Counted from the stretch's first letter, positions 1-9,952 are shown. The stretch is DNA of 33,921 bases from Pseudomonas sp. UFMG81 (GCF_015354575.1 NZ_JACAFQ010000034.1:54015-87935); one strand, 5' to 3'. Numbers and translations: made by a program. The notes: generated by a model from the sequence alone, not told the origin.

Positions 1-136
1 GGCCCGGCGCCAGTCGCGCAAGGCCGGAATGGGTGGATGCAGCGGTTTGCGGTTCAAACATTGGTACGTACGGCTTGTTGTTCTTTTGCAGCATGTTGCA
101 GGGGAGTGCCCCCTCAACGCAAACGAATGCTGCGGA

Positions 137-164
137 AAAAAAAGAGGCAACCTTGCAGTTGCCT
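137..164 (-). terminator. Rho-independent terminator (minus strand)
   Basis: Read on the minus strand, a 7-bp perfect stem (AGGCAAC / GTTGCCT, 145-164) with a 6-nt loop is followed by a run of eight T (136-143 on the plus strand reads as A). This is a good intrinsic terminator for leftward transcription. It could serve the DUF1329/DUF1302 pair, whose stop lies about 370 bases to the right with a repeat in between. Confidence 0.7.
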
Positions 165-209
165 GTAAGTGCAGCGTCGATCCCGGAGGGGTGTTGCTTT
201 TTTGTGTGC

Positions 210-500
210 CTTGGCGCCATCCCTTTCAAGGTGACCGCGTTAGGGCTGCCAGGTGTTTGGCGAGAGGCTTGTAGTGCTCTCAAGATCGAGCGCCGCCCGC
301 GCGGCGCATCGCTGGCAAGCCAGCTCCCACATCTGTTTCGGGCCAGTTACTCCTGGTCCATCTCCCCTGTCCGCCCTGTTTGTACGACGCGGTTTTTGCA
401 TGGACGCTACCGCCGCCCCACATGACTCAAGGCATGCACCAAGGCGGACAGTAGAGACCTCACAGGATGGATTGGCCCGAAACAAATGTGGGCCGCCCTC
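210..500. repeat. Interspersed inverted-repeat element, copy A (partial right arm)
   Basis: This copy shares long stretches with the element at 33306-33713. Common parts are the left-arm core around GATCGAGCGCCGCCCGCGCG (about 283-302), the CATCTGTTTCGGGCCA block (about 330-345), and a nearly identical central segment of about 75 bases containing ATGACTCAAGGCATGCACCA (about 421-440). The right arm here keeps only the TGGCCCGAAACA part and is cut short near 495. Short open frames inside both copies give similar peptides (e.g. LFVRRGFC) because the DNA is repeated; I do not consider them genes. The rest of 1-536 shows no recognisable gene. Confidence 0.8.
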
Positions 501-536
501 ACGCGCTAGTCACCTGCACCTCGAATGACATGACCC

Positions 537-1913
537 TCAGCGCACGCCGGCCTGGCGCAGCGCAGCGGTCGTGTAGTTGGCCGCCACGCTCTGGAAGCCA
601 AACTCGATGCTGCGCTTTTCTTCGTTTTTCAGGCCCACCACCGAGTAGCGGCCCGCCACCAGGTCATACAGCGCCTCAGCGGTGTAACCCGGAACCTGCT
701 TGTTGTAGTACTGCTGGATATGGCCCTCGCCCACACGCCACAACTGGCCGCGGCCATCGTAATGGTCGACTTCTGCCAGCTCCCAGCTGTCCTCGTCGAA
801 GTACATGTGGCGGGTGGCATAGATGTGCCGCGCATTGGGCTTGAGGGTGGCCACCACCTCCCACACCCGGTGCAGCTCGTAACGGGTCAGGTCCTGGTTG
901 ATGTGGCCAGCCTTGAGGATGTCGCCATATTTCAGGTTCGGCGAGTCCAGCTTGTAGCTGTTGTAGGGGATGTACAGCTCCTTCTTGCCCACCAGCTTCC
1001 AGTCGTAACGGTCTGGCGCACCGTTGAACATGTCGTAGTTGTCGGAGGTCGCCAGGCCGTCGGCAGCGGTCGCCGGGCCGTCGTAGGCCACCTGCGGGGC
1101 ACGCCGCACGCGGCGCTGGCCGGCGTTGTAGACCCACGCCATGCGCGGTTCCTTGACCTGGTCAATGGTCTCGTGCACCAGCAGCACGCTACCCGCCAGG
1201 CGCGACGGCGCGGTCACCCGCTGGAGGAAGTAGAACAGCACGTTGTCGGCCTTGCCCTTGTCCTGGTCGGCCAGTTCGTTGGGGTAGGAAATCTCGTCCT
1301 CGAACTTGACCACGCTGAAATCACCGTTGACCTGGGGCTGGACGCGGGTCATCAGGCGCTTGATGTTACCGCCGCGGTAACGGGTGGTGTGGTTCCACAC
1401 CACTTCCACACCCGACGTCGGGATAGGGAAGGCGTAGTAGCGGCTTTCATTGAAGTTGACCAGGCCGTTGCCACCATCGATGCCCTCGGTGTTCAGCGCG
1501 CTCTGCTTGGCCGCGGCATAGATCTTGTCCGGCAGTGCGGCGCTGCGGTGGGTCTTGTACACCGGGATCTTGTAGGTCTGCGGGTAGCGTTCGAGCATCG
1601 CCAGCTGCCCGGCGGTGAGCTTGTCCTTGTACTGCGCGGCGTTCTGCGCGGTGATGGTGAACAGCGGCTTTTCGTCGGCAAACGGGTCGGCCAGGAAGCC
1701 CTTGCTGTCCACGGCGCCGGCGTTCACGGGCAGCCCGCCGGTCCAGGCCGGGATGCTGCCATCGGCGTTACCGGCCTTCTCGGCGCCCATCGGGGTCAGG
1801 GTGGTGCCCAGTTTTGCCGCTTCCTCGGGCGATACCTTGGCCATCACGCTGGTGGCCAACAGGCTGAGCATCAGGGCACCGGCGTGCATCAGGCATTGCT
1901 TGTCGATCTTCAT
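537..1913 (-). CDS. DUF1329 family periplasmic/outer-membrane-associated protein
   Basis: 458 aa. An N-terminal signal peptide (hydrophobic core about 10-23, predicted cut after SVMA) is followed by KVSPEEAAKLGTTLTPMGAE, the typical opening of DUF1329 proteins. The family has a LolA/LolB-like fold, and its genes commonly sit beside DUF1302 genes, as here. The role is not firmly established; an envelope function linked to transport of hydrophobic or glucan-like material has been suggested. The start is supported by a purine-rich ribosome site (GAGAGGAAG) just upstream. It is the second gene of a two-gene minus-strand operon, 27 bases downstream of the DUF1302 stop. Length and layout look normal. 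Family assignment is strong, function is not. Confidence 0.9.
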   Translation of the reverse strand: MKIDKQCLMHAGALMLSLLATSVMAKVSPEEAAKLGTTLTPMGAEKAGNADGSIPAWTGGLPVNAGAVDSKGFLADPFADEKPLFTITAQNAAQYKDKLTAGQLAMLERYPQTYKIPVYKTHRSAALPDKIYAAAKQSALNTEGIDGGNGLVNFNESRYYAFPIPTSGVEVVWNHTTRYRGGNIKRLMTRVQPQVNGDFSVVKFEDEISYPNELADQDKGKADNVLFYFLQRVTAPSRLAGSVLLVHETIDQVKEPRMAWVYNAGQRRVRRAPQVAYDGPATAADGLATSDNYDMFNGAPDRYDWKLVGKKELYIPYNSYKLDSPNLKYGDILKAGHINQDLTRYELHRVWEVVATLKPNARHIYATRHMYFDEDSWELAEVDHYDGRGQLWRVGEGHIQQYYNKQVPGYTAEALYDLVAGRYSVVGLKNEEKRSIEFGFQSVAANYTTAALRQAGVR

Positions 1914-1940
1914 GGAATCTTCCTCTCTCGGTGTCTGTGC

Positions 1941-3854
1941 TTAGAAGCTCATGCCCATGCTGAGCGCCACGAAATCACGGTCAGTGGTGGGGTTGTAATC
2001 GCCGCCAAAGAAGCTGGTGTAGGAAATGCCGGCGGTGTAGGTGTTCTTGAAGTCGGCATCCACGGCCAGGCTGACGGCCTTGGCGCCCTCGTTGAACAGG
2101 CCGTTGGGCCCGTAGCCGTCCACGTCGTGGGACCAGGCGATGCTCGGCTTGAGGTTGACCCCGGCGAACACGTTGGCGTAGTCCCAGATGGCGCGGGCGC
2201 GGTAACCCCAGGCGGTGGTGGTGACGAAGCCCTTGTCATTGCAGTACTTGGCACTGTTCACCGCTGCCGCGGTACCGGCGAAGGTGCCGGCGTTGATCGC
2301 CTGGCAAGACGCCCGGCCGCCGATGCTGCCCGGCAGCTCGCCGGGGCCGTACACCGGGTCGCGGCCATAGCGCGCCTCGGAGGTTTTCTCCAGGCCGCCG
2401 ACATGCACCACACCCACCTCACCCACCAACGTCAGCCGCTCGGCGCCCATGATCTGGTCGAAGAAGTGGGTGAAGGTGGTCTGGAACTGGGTGATCTCCT
2501 TGCGGTTGTAGCCGTGCAGGGTGCTGCCCGGAATGCTCGCCGGGTTGCCGCCGAGCAGCGAGTACTGGCCGAACGGGGCGAATGCCGGGTTCAGGCCTGC
2601 CAGGCCACGCACCCCGGCATACAGCACGTCGGTGGAGTTGAGCTGCACCGGGGCGTTGGGCCGGTAGCTGAGCTCGCCCGACCAGGCGGTACCGGTGGGC
2701 AGCGTGGTGGAGAAGCTCAGGCCGTACAGGCGGATATCTTCGGGGTATTCGATGAAGTAGTTGCTGGCACCGGCCACGTTGGCGATGGCCGCGCCCTGGC
2801 GGGCCGCCGCCGGAATCGCCGGCACCCTGCCGCCCAGCACCTGGGCCGACTGCTGGTACTGGGCCAGGCCGCCGGCCTGACTGCTGAAGAATGGCGCCCG
2901 GCTGTGGTAGTTCATGAAGTAGGCGCCGAACTCGGTGTTCAGCGGCTCGAACATGTAGCGCAGCGCCGCGCCCCATTGCCCGCCGTCCCGCGCATCGCGG
3001 TCGGCCCCGCGCGGGATGATCACCCCTTCGGAGGTGGTCTGGTAGCCCAGCAGGCTACCGAACGGCGCGACCGCCGGGGTGAGCACGTTCAGGTTGTTGT
3101 TACAGCCGTCGGCGACCCCATCCACTTGCGAGAAGAAGGTGCCGCAGTTGTCGATCACCGTCTGGTCCCATTCCAGCTGGTAGAAGGCTTCGGCGGAGAG
3201 GTTGTCGGTCAGGCTCTGGGACACGTAGAACATGTTGACCGGGATCAGGCCCTCCTTGATCTCGGCACCCGGCCGGCGGAACGCCGACACATCGAGCGGG
3301 TTGATCGAGTTGATGCTGTTGAGGATGAAGGTGCTCTCCCCCCAGCTCACCACCTGCTTGCCCAGGCGCACCGAGCCCGGTTGATCGGCGAGGGTGTAGT
3401 TGTGGTAGACGAACGCATCGAGCAGCTGCGCGCCGGACGACTTGGCGCCTTCCTTGCGGCCATGGTCGTCGATGGCCTTGAATTCGCGGCTATCGTCCTT
3501 GAGCTCGAAGTCGTACCAGTACTTGCCGCGCAGGAATACGCCAGTGTCTGCGTACTTGAGCTCGAGGTCGTGAATGCCCTTGAAGATCTTCGAGAAGGTC
3601 TTGCCCTCTTTGAAGTTCAGGTGGCCGTCATCGGTGGTCTGGGATAACCCGGTGCCACCGTTGTGGCCGCCGATGTAGCCCTGGTGCGGGCTTTGCGTCG
3701 ACCAACTGGCCCCGACGGACAACGAAGAGTCGAACTGCCCTTCGATTTCGCCGATGGAGAAATCCACGGCCTGGGCCTGGCCCACCACGCACAGGGCGAT
3801 GGTGCTGGCCAGGGCGTTGCGTTGGAAGCGTGCACGTTTTGTTGTTGTAGTCAT
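1941..3854 (-). CDS. DUF1302 family outer-membrane protein
   Basis: 637 aa from the ATG at 3854 (MTTTTKRARFQ); an upstream ATG would only add residues before the signal peptide. The signal peptide (about residues 14-28) ends in GQAQA, followed by VDFSIGEIEGQFDSSLSVG, the usual start of a DUF1302 mature protein. The sequence is rich in alternating aromatic/polar segments and ends in MGMSF, a C-terminal phenylalanine typical of outer-membrane beta-barrels. It probably acts as an outer-membrane pore or channel together with the DUF1329 partner downstream. The substrate is unknown. Neither a regulator nor the RND transporter sometimes seen beside such pairs is visible here. Confidence 0.88.
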   Translation of the reverse strand: MTTTTKRARFQRNALASTIALCVVGQAQAVDFSIGEIEGQFDSSLSVGASWSTQSPHQGYIGGHNGGTGLSQTTDDGHLNFKEGKTFSKIFKGIHDLELKYADTGVFLRGKYWYDFELKDDSREFKAIDDHGRKEGAKSSGAQLLDAFVYHNYTLADQPGSVRLGKQVVSWGESTFILNSINSINPLDVSAFRRPGAEIKEGLIPVNMFYVSQSLTDNLSAEAFYQLEWDQTVIDNCGTFFSQVDGVADGCNNNLNVLTPAVAPFGSLLGYQTTSEGVIIPRGADRDARDGGQWGAALRYMFEPLNTEFGAYFMNYHSRAPFFSSQAGGLAQYQQSAQVLGGRVPAIPAAARQGAAIANVAGASNYFIEYPEDIRLYGLSFSTTLPTGTAWSGELSYRPNAPVQLNSTDVLYAGVRGLAGLNPAFAPFGQYSLLGGNPASIPGSTLHGYNRKEITQFQTTFTHFFDQIMGAERLTLVGEVGVVHVGGLEKTSEARYGRDPVYGPGELPGSIGGRASCQAINAGTFAGTAAAVNSAKYCNDKGFVTTTAWGYRARAIWDYANVFAGVNLKPSIAWSHDVDGYGPNGLFNEGAKAVSLAVDADFKNTYTAGISYTSFFGGDYNPTTDRDFVALSMGMSF

Positions 3855-4122
3855 GCGACCATTCCCTGCTGTTATCAATCGGCATTGCGTTGGCATTGGC
3901 GGCCAAAACTAATGACTCGACCTGGCCGAGGTAACAGGCGAAGGAGTGATATTGGAAGTCATCCCAAAGAGTGAAGATTTTCAGGTGGGGCCCGGCAGGC
4001 CTGCGACCCTGAGGTGAGGGCAGGAATCATCCCTGCAGTCACTCTTTGTCGGTATTGGATGGCGCGGCACCTGTGCCTAAGGTGCAGGGCAGACCCATCG
4101 CGCCCCCATTGACAGGTGACCC

Positions 4123-6102
4123 ATGCTTTCGATTCCTTCGTCCAGAGCCCTTGCCCTGGCTGCCGCCCTTCCCTGGCTCGCCACCGCCGCCGCTGCCGAA
4201 CCGGTCGCCGCCAAGCCCGCCACCGAGGCCACCCGCCAGGCCAATGCCGCCGTGCTCAAGGCCCTGCCCTTCGCCGACCGCCAGGACTTCGAGGACGCCC
4301 AGCGCGGCCTGATCGCACGGCCGGACACCCTCAGCATCCGCGATGCCCAGGGCAACGTGGTGTGGGATCTGGAGTCCTACAAGCGCTACATCGGCCTGGA
4401 CAAGGAGGCGCCCGACACGGTCAACCCGAGCCTCTGGCGCATGGCCCAGCTGAACGTGCAGTACGGCCTGTTCAAGGTCACCGAGCGGATCTACCAGGTG
4501 CGCGGCTATGACCTCTCCAACGTCACCTTCGTCGAGGGCGACAGTGGCTGGATCGTCATCGACCCGTTGCTCTCGGTCGAAACCGCCAAGGCCGCCTTCG
4601 ACCTGGTGACCGAGCACCTGGGCAAGAAGCCCGTGGTCGCGGTGATCTTCAGCCATTCCCATGCCGACCACTTCGGCGGTGTGCGCGGTATCGTCGACGA
4701 AGCCGACGTGAAAGCCGGCAAGGTGCGCGTCATCGCACCGCCGCATTTTGCCGAGCATGCAGTGCGGGAGAACATCATCGCCGGCAACGCCATGTCGCGC
4801 CGGGCCGTGTACATGTATGGCGCCATGCTGCCGCGCTCGCCCCAGGGCGGTGTGACCGCAGGCCTGGGGCAGACGGTCTCGCTGGGCCGCATCTCGCTGA
4901 TCAATGCCACCGAGGAAGTCACCCACACCGGCCAGGAACTGACCGTGGACGGTGTGAAGATGGTGTTCCAGATGACCCCGGGCTCCGAAGCGCCGACCGA
5001 GATGAACACCTATTTCCCGCAGTTCAAGGCCCTGTGGATGGCCGAGAACGTCACCCACAACATGCACAACATCTATACCCTGCGCGGCGCCGAGGTGCGT
5101 GATGCCCTGCAGTGGTCGAAGTTCATCGACCAGAGCCTGGCACTGTATGGCGGCGAGGCGCAGGTGGAGTTCCAGAGCCATCACTGGCCGACCTGGGGCA
5201 ACGAGCGCGTCGGCCGCTTCCTGAGCAAGCAGCGCGACCTGTACAAGTACATCCACGACCAGACCGTGCGCCTGATGAACGAAGGCTACACCGCCGCTGA
5301 AATCGCCGACACGATCAAGCTGCCGCCGGAGCTGGACCAGGAATGGTTCAACCGTGGCTACTACGGCACCCTCAAGCACAATGCCCGTGCGGTATACCAG
5401 CGCTACATGGGCTGGTACGACGCCAACCCGTCCAACCTCGACAACCTGCCACCGGTGGAAGCGGCGCAGAAATACATCGCCTACATGGGGGGCGGTGCCG
5501 AAGTGCTGCGCAAGGCCCGCGTCGACTTCGCCAAAGGCGAATACCGCTGGGTGGCCGAGGTGCTCAAGCATGCCGTGTTCGCCGACCCGCAGGACAAGGC
5601 GGCCAAGGACCTGCTGGCCGACACCTACGAGCAGCTGGGCTACCAGGCCGAAGCCGGCCCGTGGCGTTCGGTGTACCTGCAAGGTGCCTTCGAACTGCGC
5701 AATGGCGTGCCGCAATCGGGCGGCGCCAAGACCGCCAGTGCCGACATGATCCGCGCCATGACGCCCGAGATGCTCTTCGACTACCTGGCCGTGCGCCTGA
5801 ACGGCCCGGCGGCGGCGGGCAAGAAACTGTCGCTGAACATCGACTTCACCGACCTGGGCAAGCAGTACAACCTGCAGGTGGAGAACGGTGTGCTGCGCTA
5901 TCAGGACAAGGCCGCCGAACAGGCCGATGCCAGCCTGACCTTGAAGATGAGCACGCTGATCGACATCCAGCTGGGCCAGGGCTCGCTGGAACAGAAGGTC
6001 AGCAGCGGCGAGGTGCAGCTCAAGGGCCGGGCGCAGGCTTTCAGCGAGTTCATGGGCCTGCTGGATACCTTCAAGTTCTGGTTCAACATCGTGACGCCCT
6101 GA
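4123..6102 (+). CDS. sdsA: Alkyl sulfatase, metallo-beta-lactamase family (SdsA-like)
   Basis: 659 aa. Signal peptide at residues 1-25 (cleavage near AAAA-EP), then an MBL domain with the zinc motif H178-S-H180-A-D182-H183 followed by FGG. A further AENVTHN segment (about 307-313) and SHHWPTWG (about 348-355) match alkyl-sulfatase signatures. An alpha-helical dimerisation domain and a C-terminal SCP2-like domain (about 535-659) complete the SdsA1 architecture and normal length. The enzyme hydrolyses medium-chain alkyl sulfates such as SDS to alcohol and sulfate in the periplasm or outside the cell, giving carbon or sulfur. The start has AGGTGA a few bases upstream. It is monocistronic, closed by a terminator at 6134. 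The symbol follows family similarity, not proven orthology. Confidence 0.92.
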   Translation: MLSIPSSRALALAAALPWLATAAAAEPVAAKPATEATRQANAAVLKALPFADRQDFEDAQRGLIARPDTLSIRDAQGNVVWDLESYKRYIGLDKEAPDTVNPSLWRMAQLNVQYGLFKVTERIYQVRGYDLSNVTFVEGDSGWIVIDPLLSVETAKAAFDLVTEHLGKKPVVAVIFSHSHADHFGGVRGIVDEADVKAGKVRVIAPPHFAEHAVRENIIAGNAMSRRAVYMYGAMLPRSPQGGVTAGLGQTVSLGRISLINATEEVTHTGQELTVDGVKMVFQMTPGSEAPTEMNTYFPQFKALWMAENVTHNMHNIYTLRGAEVRDALQWSKFIDQSLALYGGEAQVEFQSHHWPTWGNERVGRFLSKQRDLYKYIHDQTVRLMNEGYTAAEIADTIKLPPELDQEWFNRGYYGTLKHNARAVYQRYMGWYDANPSNLDNLPPVEAAQKYIAYMGGGAEVLRKARVDFAKGEYRWVAEVLKHAVFADPQDKAAKDLLADTYEQLGYQAEAGPWRSVYLQGAFELRNGVPQSGGAKTASADMIRAMTPEMLFDYLAVRLNGPAAAGKKLSLNIDFTDLGKQYNLQVENGVLRYQDKAAEQADASLTLKMSTLIDIQLGQGSLEQKVSSGEVQLKGRAQAFSEFMGLLDTFKFWFNIVTP

Positions 6103-6133
6103 GGCGTACAGCGCACACAACGTGCGGCTCAAG

Positions 6134-6166
6134 AGCCCCGCCTCCATTGGAGCGCGGGGCTTTTTT
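6134..6166 (+). terminator. Rho-independent terminator after the alkyl sulfatase
   Basis: AGCCCCGC (6134-6141) pairs with GCGGGGCT (6154-6161), extended internally by CTCC/GGAG with one bulged base. A run of six T (6161-6166) follows. It lies 32 bases after the sulfatase stop and separates it from the UDP-glucose dehydrogenase gene. Confidence 0.9.
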
Positions 6167-6306
6167 GCGGAGGGTGCCGGATGCGGTAACACGCCTTAAA
6201 CACTGCTGTGACATGTTCCCCCTGCCTGTTCAACAGATGCCCGGGCACCCCTGCCGAGCCTCGGCAAGGGCGATGCCTGTACGGTTTCGTGCCATGGAGC
6301 TTGCAG

Positions 6307-7650
6307 ATGAAGGTCACGGTTTTCGGGACGGGGTATGTTGGCCTGGTCCAGGCGGCATGCCTGGCCCAGGTGGGGCACACGGTGCTGTGCATGGATGTCG
6401 ACGCCGAACGCATCGCCGCCTTGAGCCAGGGGCATTGCCCCTTCTTCGAGCCGGGCTTGATGCCCTTGCTGCAAAGCAACCTGGCCTGTGGGCGCCTGAG
6501 CTTCACCACCGACTGTGCCCAGGCGAGCAATTTCGCCCGGTTGCTGTTCATTGCCGTTGGCACCCCGCCCCAGGCCGATGGCAGCGCCGACCTGCGGCAC
6601 GTATTCGCGGTGGTCGACAACATCCTCGAACACGCCGATGGCCCCAAGGTCATCGTCAACAAATCCACCTCACCGGTTGGGACGGTCGAGCGTATCAAGG
6701 CCCGCATCGGCCAGGCCGTGGCCGATGCCGAGCATTACCGCGTGATCAGTAACCCGGAGTTCCTCAAGGAAGGCTCGGCGGTCGACGACTGCATGCGCCC
6801 GCAGCGCATCATCATCGGCGGCGCCGGGCCGGCTGAACTTGCGCTGCTGCGCGAGCTGTACCAGCCCTTCAGCCGCAACCGGGAAAAATTCATGGCCATG
6901 GATGCGCGCAGCGCCGAACTGACCAAGTACGCCGCCAACTGCATGCTGGCGACCAAGATCTCGTTCATCAACGAAATGGCCAACCTGGCCGAACACCTGG
7001 GCGCCGATATCGAGATGGTGCGCCGCGGCATTGGCTCGGACCCGCGCATCGGCTACGACTTCATCTATGCCGGCTGCGGCTTTGGTGGTTCGTGCTTCCC
7101 CAAGGACTTGCAGGCCCTGAGCAGATGCGCCGAGGCCGAAGGCTACGAACCGCAGCTGCTGCGCGCGGTCGAGTCGGTGAACCAGCGCCAGAAGCACCGG
7201 CTGTTCGGCAAGATCACCCGGCACTACCCCGACGGCCTGCGCGGCAAGGTTTTCGCGCTGTGGGGGCTGTCGTTCAAGCCCAACACCAATGATATTCGCG
7301 AGGCTTCCAGCCGGGTTCTGCTCGAAGCCTTGTGGGCCGCCGGTGCCAGGGTGCAGGCCCACGACCCGCAAGCCATGGAGGAAATCCAGCGGCACTACGG
7401 CGAACGCCCGGACCTGCGCCTGATGCCGTGCAAGGAAGACGCACTGCAAGGCGCCGATGCGCTGGTGATCGTCACCGAATGGCAGGACTACCGGGTGTTG
7501 AACCTGGAGCGAGTGCCGCAGCAACTGGCCGACCGAGTAGTGTTCGACGGCCGCAACCTGTTCGAGCCCGAGCGCATGGCCGGCGCTGGCCTGACCTACT
7601 ACGCCATCGGGCGTGGCCAGGTGCAGCCGCCAGGCCCGTTGCGAACGTGA
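6307..7650 (+). CDS. ugd: UDP-glucose 6-dehydrogenase
   Basis: 447 aa from the ATG at 6307 (MKVTVFGTGYVG), which places the NAD-binding GxGYVG motif at the N-terminus as in the family; earlier in-frame codons only add non-conserved residues. It oxidises UDP-glucose to UDP-glucuronate with two NAD+, feeding exopolysaccharide or lipid A sugar synthesis in the cytoplasm. Visible motifs are KSTSPVGT (about 118-125), NPEFLKEGSAV (about 149-159), the conserved lysine in TKYAANCMLATKISFINE (about 206-223) and the catalytic-cysteine block GFGGSCFPKDLQAL (about 258-271). The C-terminal UDP-binding domain is complete. The neighbours are not a polysaccharide cluster. It converges on the TonB receptor with a 32-base gap. 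Confidence 0.95.
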   Translation: MKVTVFGTGYVGLVQAACLAQVGHTVLCMDVDAERIAALSQGHCPFFEPGLMPLLQSNLACGRLSFTTDCAQASNFARLLFIAVGTPPQADGSADLRHVFAVVDNILEHADGPKVIVNKSTSPVGTVERIKARIGQAVADAEHYRVISNPEFLKEGSAVDDCMRPQRIIIGGAGPAELALLRELYQPFSRNREKFMAMDARSAELTKYAANCMLATKISFINEMANLAEHLGADIEMVRRGIGSDPRIGYDFIYAGCGFGGSCFPKDLQALSRCAEAEGYEPQLLRAVESVNQRQKHRLFGKITRHYPDGLRGKVFALWGLSFKPNTNDIREASSRVLLEALWAAGARVQAHDPQAMEEIQRHYGERPDLRLMPCKEDALQGADALVIVTEWQDYRVLNLERVPQQLADRVVFDGRNLFEPERMAGAGLTYYAIGRGQVQPPGPLRT

Positions 7651-7682
7651 GCCGCCGTTGATGCTGCTTGCCGCAACGCGGG

Positions 7683-9869
7683 TCAGAACCTGAAGTTGGC
7701 CGTCAGCTCCGCCGAGCGCCCTGGTGCGACCGTGGCGAACAGGCCGACGTGGGACGCATCGTAGATGGTCTCGTCGGTCAGGTTGAGCAGGTTCAGCTGC
7801 AGGTCGAGGTGCTTGTTGACCTTGTAGGCCACCATCGCGTCGTAGCGCCAGTAGTCATCGACGCTGATGGTATTGGCATCGTTCATGTAGCGCTGGTCCA
7901 TGTAGTTAGCCCCACCGCCGACCGTCCAGCGGTCGGTGAGCGCATAGGATGACCACAGGCTGAAGCTGTTCGGCGCGATGAACTTGGACTGGTTGCCGTC
8001 GTTGCTGCCATCGCCGCCCGACTTCACCACTTCGGCATCCAGGTAGGTGTAGCCACCCCAGACCGCCCAGGCGTCGGTGATGCGGCCGGTGACACCCAGC
8101 TCGATCCCGGTCACCCGCTGGTCACCGTCCAGGGCCACCAGCCCGGTGATCGGGTCGGTCACCCGAGCGTTGGTCTTCTCGGTGCGGAACACCGCGGCGG
8201 TCAGCGACAGCTGTTCGTTGAACACATCCCACTTGGTCCCCAGCTCCAGGCTGCGCGACTTTTCCGGGTCGAGGTTGGCCTTGTTGCCATTGAGGTTGCC
8301 CGCCCCGGCACCGTCGGCGCCGCCAGACTGGGTGTTCTCGCCGGACGGGTTGGACGAGGTGCCATAGGACAGGTAGATGCTGCCATTGGGCATTGGCTTG
8401 AACACCACGCCTACCTGGTAGTTCCACAATTCGCTCGACGACGAGGCGCCGCCGGCGACGCGGTTCTTGACGTCGTAGTCGTCATAGCGCAGCCCCAGGT
8501 TCAAGTCCCACTGCTCATGCAATGCCAGGGTGTCGAAGGCGTACAGCGACTTCACCTCGGTCTGGCACTTGCTGGTGACTTGGCCGGTGCCTGGCAGCAA
8601 GGTCCAACCACCGTCGTGCGGGTTGGGGTTGTACAGGTTGCCTGGGCGACCGTTGTTGCCGGCGTGCTTGTCTTTGTCGGTAATGGTCTCGCGGCTCAGC
8701 TCAAGGCCTGCGGAATAGCTGTGCTTGATACCGCCGGTGTGGAAGGTGCCGAACAGGTCGGTCTGGTTGAGCAGCGAAGTGTTGACCACATTGCGTGGAC
8801 GGAAACCCCGCCCTACCAGGCCGTTCTGCTCTTGGGCGACATTGGCGAACACCGGGCGGCTCATCACATAGTTCTGCATGCTGCGCCCACCGCGCAGGGT
8901 GTTGCGCAGGGTCAGCTCAGGCGTGAATTCATGCTCGATCTGCAAGGTGGCGAGGTCTGCGGAGGTCTTGCGGAAATCACGGTCCACCAGCCCATAGAAG
9001 TTGTCCCGGTCGACATCCGCCGGTTTTTGGGTGATCAACGAAATCGGGTGGCCCTGGTCGGGTATATCGTCGGTTTCCAGGTGGTAGTAGCTGGCCGTCA
9101 CCCGTGTCGGGCCTTGCAGCCCCCAGGTGATGGTCGGGGCGATACCCCAGCGCTTGACCTCGACATCATCGCGGCCGGGCGTGTCGGCTTCGTGTTTCAT
9201 GGCGTTCAGGCGAAACGCCAGGTCCTGTTCGGGCAGGTACTGGTTGATGTCCAGGGTGTTGCGCCACAGCTGGTCGGTGCCCATCGTGACGCTGCCGGCG
9301 ATGAAGTCTTCGGCCTTGGCGGCCTTGCTCACCAGGTTGATCGAGCCACCGGTGGAACCCCTGCCGCTGTACGCCGAGCCCGGCCCTTTGACGATTTCGA
9401 CCGATTCGACGTTGAACGCTTCGTGGGACATGCGCCCCAGGTCACGCAGGCCGTCGATCTGGATATCAGTGCTGGCTTCGAAGCCTCGAATGAATGGCCG
9501 GTCGCCCAGTGGCGTGCCGCCTTCGCCCGCGCCCAGGGTAATGCCGGGGGTGGTGCGCAGCACGTCGGTCAGCGAGGTGGCGCCGCGTTCCTTGATCAAG
9601 GCTTCGTTGATGATGGTGATCGACTTGGGCACTTCGCGCAGGGGCGCGGTGAACTTCGGCGACGACATTTCATCCACTTTGAAGGTGTCGGCGTGATGAA
9701 CACCTTTTACATCGGTTGCATCCAGTTCGAGGATCGAGCCCGACGGGTTGCCGTTGGCGTCGGAGGTTTTCGCCAGGCTCGTTGTCGAGCAGGACGCCAG
9801 GGCCAGCCCCAAAGCCGTGTAGAGATGTGGAGATTGCGCGTAGCGGTTTGTTGTTGAAGTGCTTGCCAT
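7683..9869 (-). CDS. fiu: TonB-dependent catecholate siderophore receptor, Fiu-like
   Basis: 728 aa. N-terminal signal region, then a plug domain starting around residue 70 (VPKSITIINEALI) with TPGITLGAGEGGTPLGDRPF and the VEIVKGPGSAYSGRGSTGG block typical of catecholate receptors. A 22-strand-type barrel follows, ending in ELTANFRF with a terminal Phe. It would import ferric catecholate or monomeric dihydroxybenzoyl-type iron complexes across the outer membrane using TonB energy. I recognise the Fiu branch from the plug motifs; the exact ligand cannot be read. The start is followed by a plausible export signal. The upstream region is AT-rich with repeated GTTACAT elements (9953-9999). I could not place a convincing Fur box by eye. 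Confidence 0.88.
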   Translation of the reverse strand: MASTSTTNRYAQSPHLYTALGLALASCSTTSLAKTSDANGNPSGSILELDATDVKGVHHADTFKVDEMSSPKFTAPLREVPKSITIINEALIKERGATSLTDVLRTTPGITLGAGEGGTPLGDRPFIRGFEASTDIQIDGLRDLGRMSHEAFNVESVEIVKGPGSAYSGRGSTGGSINLVSKAAKAEDFIAGSVTMGTDQLWRNTLDINQYLPEQDLAFRLNAMKHEADTPGRDDVEVKRWGIAPTITWGLQGPTRVTASYYHLETDDIPDQGHPISLITQKPADVDRDNFYGLVDRDFRKTSADLATLQIEHEFTPELTLRNTLRGGRSMQNYVMSRPVFANVAQEQNGLVGRGFRPRNVVNTSLLNQTDLFGTFHTGGIKHSYSAGLELSRETITDKDKHAGNNGRPGNLYNPNPHDGGWTLLPGTGQVTSKCQTEVKSLYAFDTLALHEQWDLNLGLRYDDYDVKNRVAGGASSSSELWNYQVGVVFKPMPNGSIYLSYGTSSNPSGENTQSGGADGAGAGNLNGNKANLDPEKSRSLELGTKWDVFNEQLSLTAAVFRTEKTNARVTDPITGLVALDGDQRVTGIELGVTGRITDAWAVWGGYTYLDAEVVKSGGDGSNDGNQSKFIAPNSFSLWSSYALTDRWTVGGGANYMDQRYMNDANTISVDDYWRYDAMVAYKVNKHLDLQLNLLNLTDETIYDASHVGLFATVAPGRSAELTANFRF

Positions 9870-9952
9870 TTGATTGCCATCACCAGGAAATGATGCGCAA
9901 TCCTATTTGCGAACAGTTATTGAACAAAGTGCATTTACAAAATTTACGCCAA

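Noticed and set aside
253..528. Short open frames inside the repeats at both window ends giving similar peptides
   Set aside because: The similarity comes from the repeated DNA; the frames cross the repeat arms and lack ribosome sites.
720..3647. A 975-codon plus-strand open frame spanning the DUF1329 and DUF1302 genes
   Set aside because: It is antisense to two well-recognised genes, its peptide is Val/Gly/His/Gln-rich as expected from the reverse frame of high-GC genes, and it shows no family motif.
4039..6192. A 717-codon minus-strand open frame opposite the alkyl sulfatase
   Set aside because: Shadow frame of a gene with an intact zinc motif and complete domain architecture; composition is that of antisense translation.
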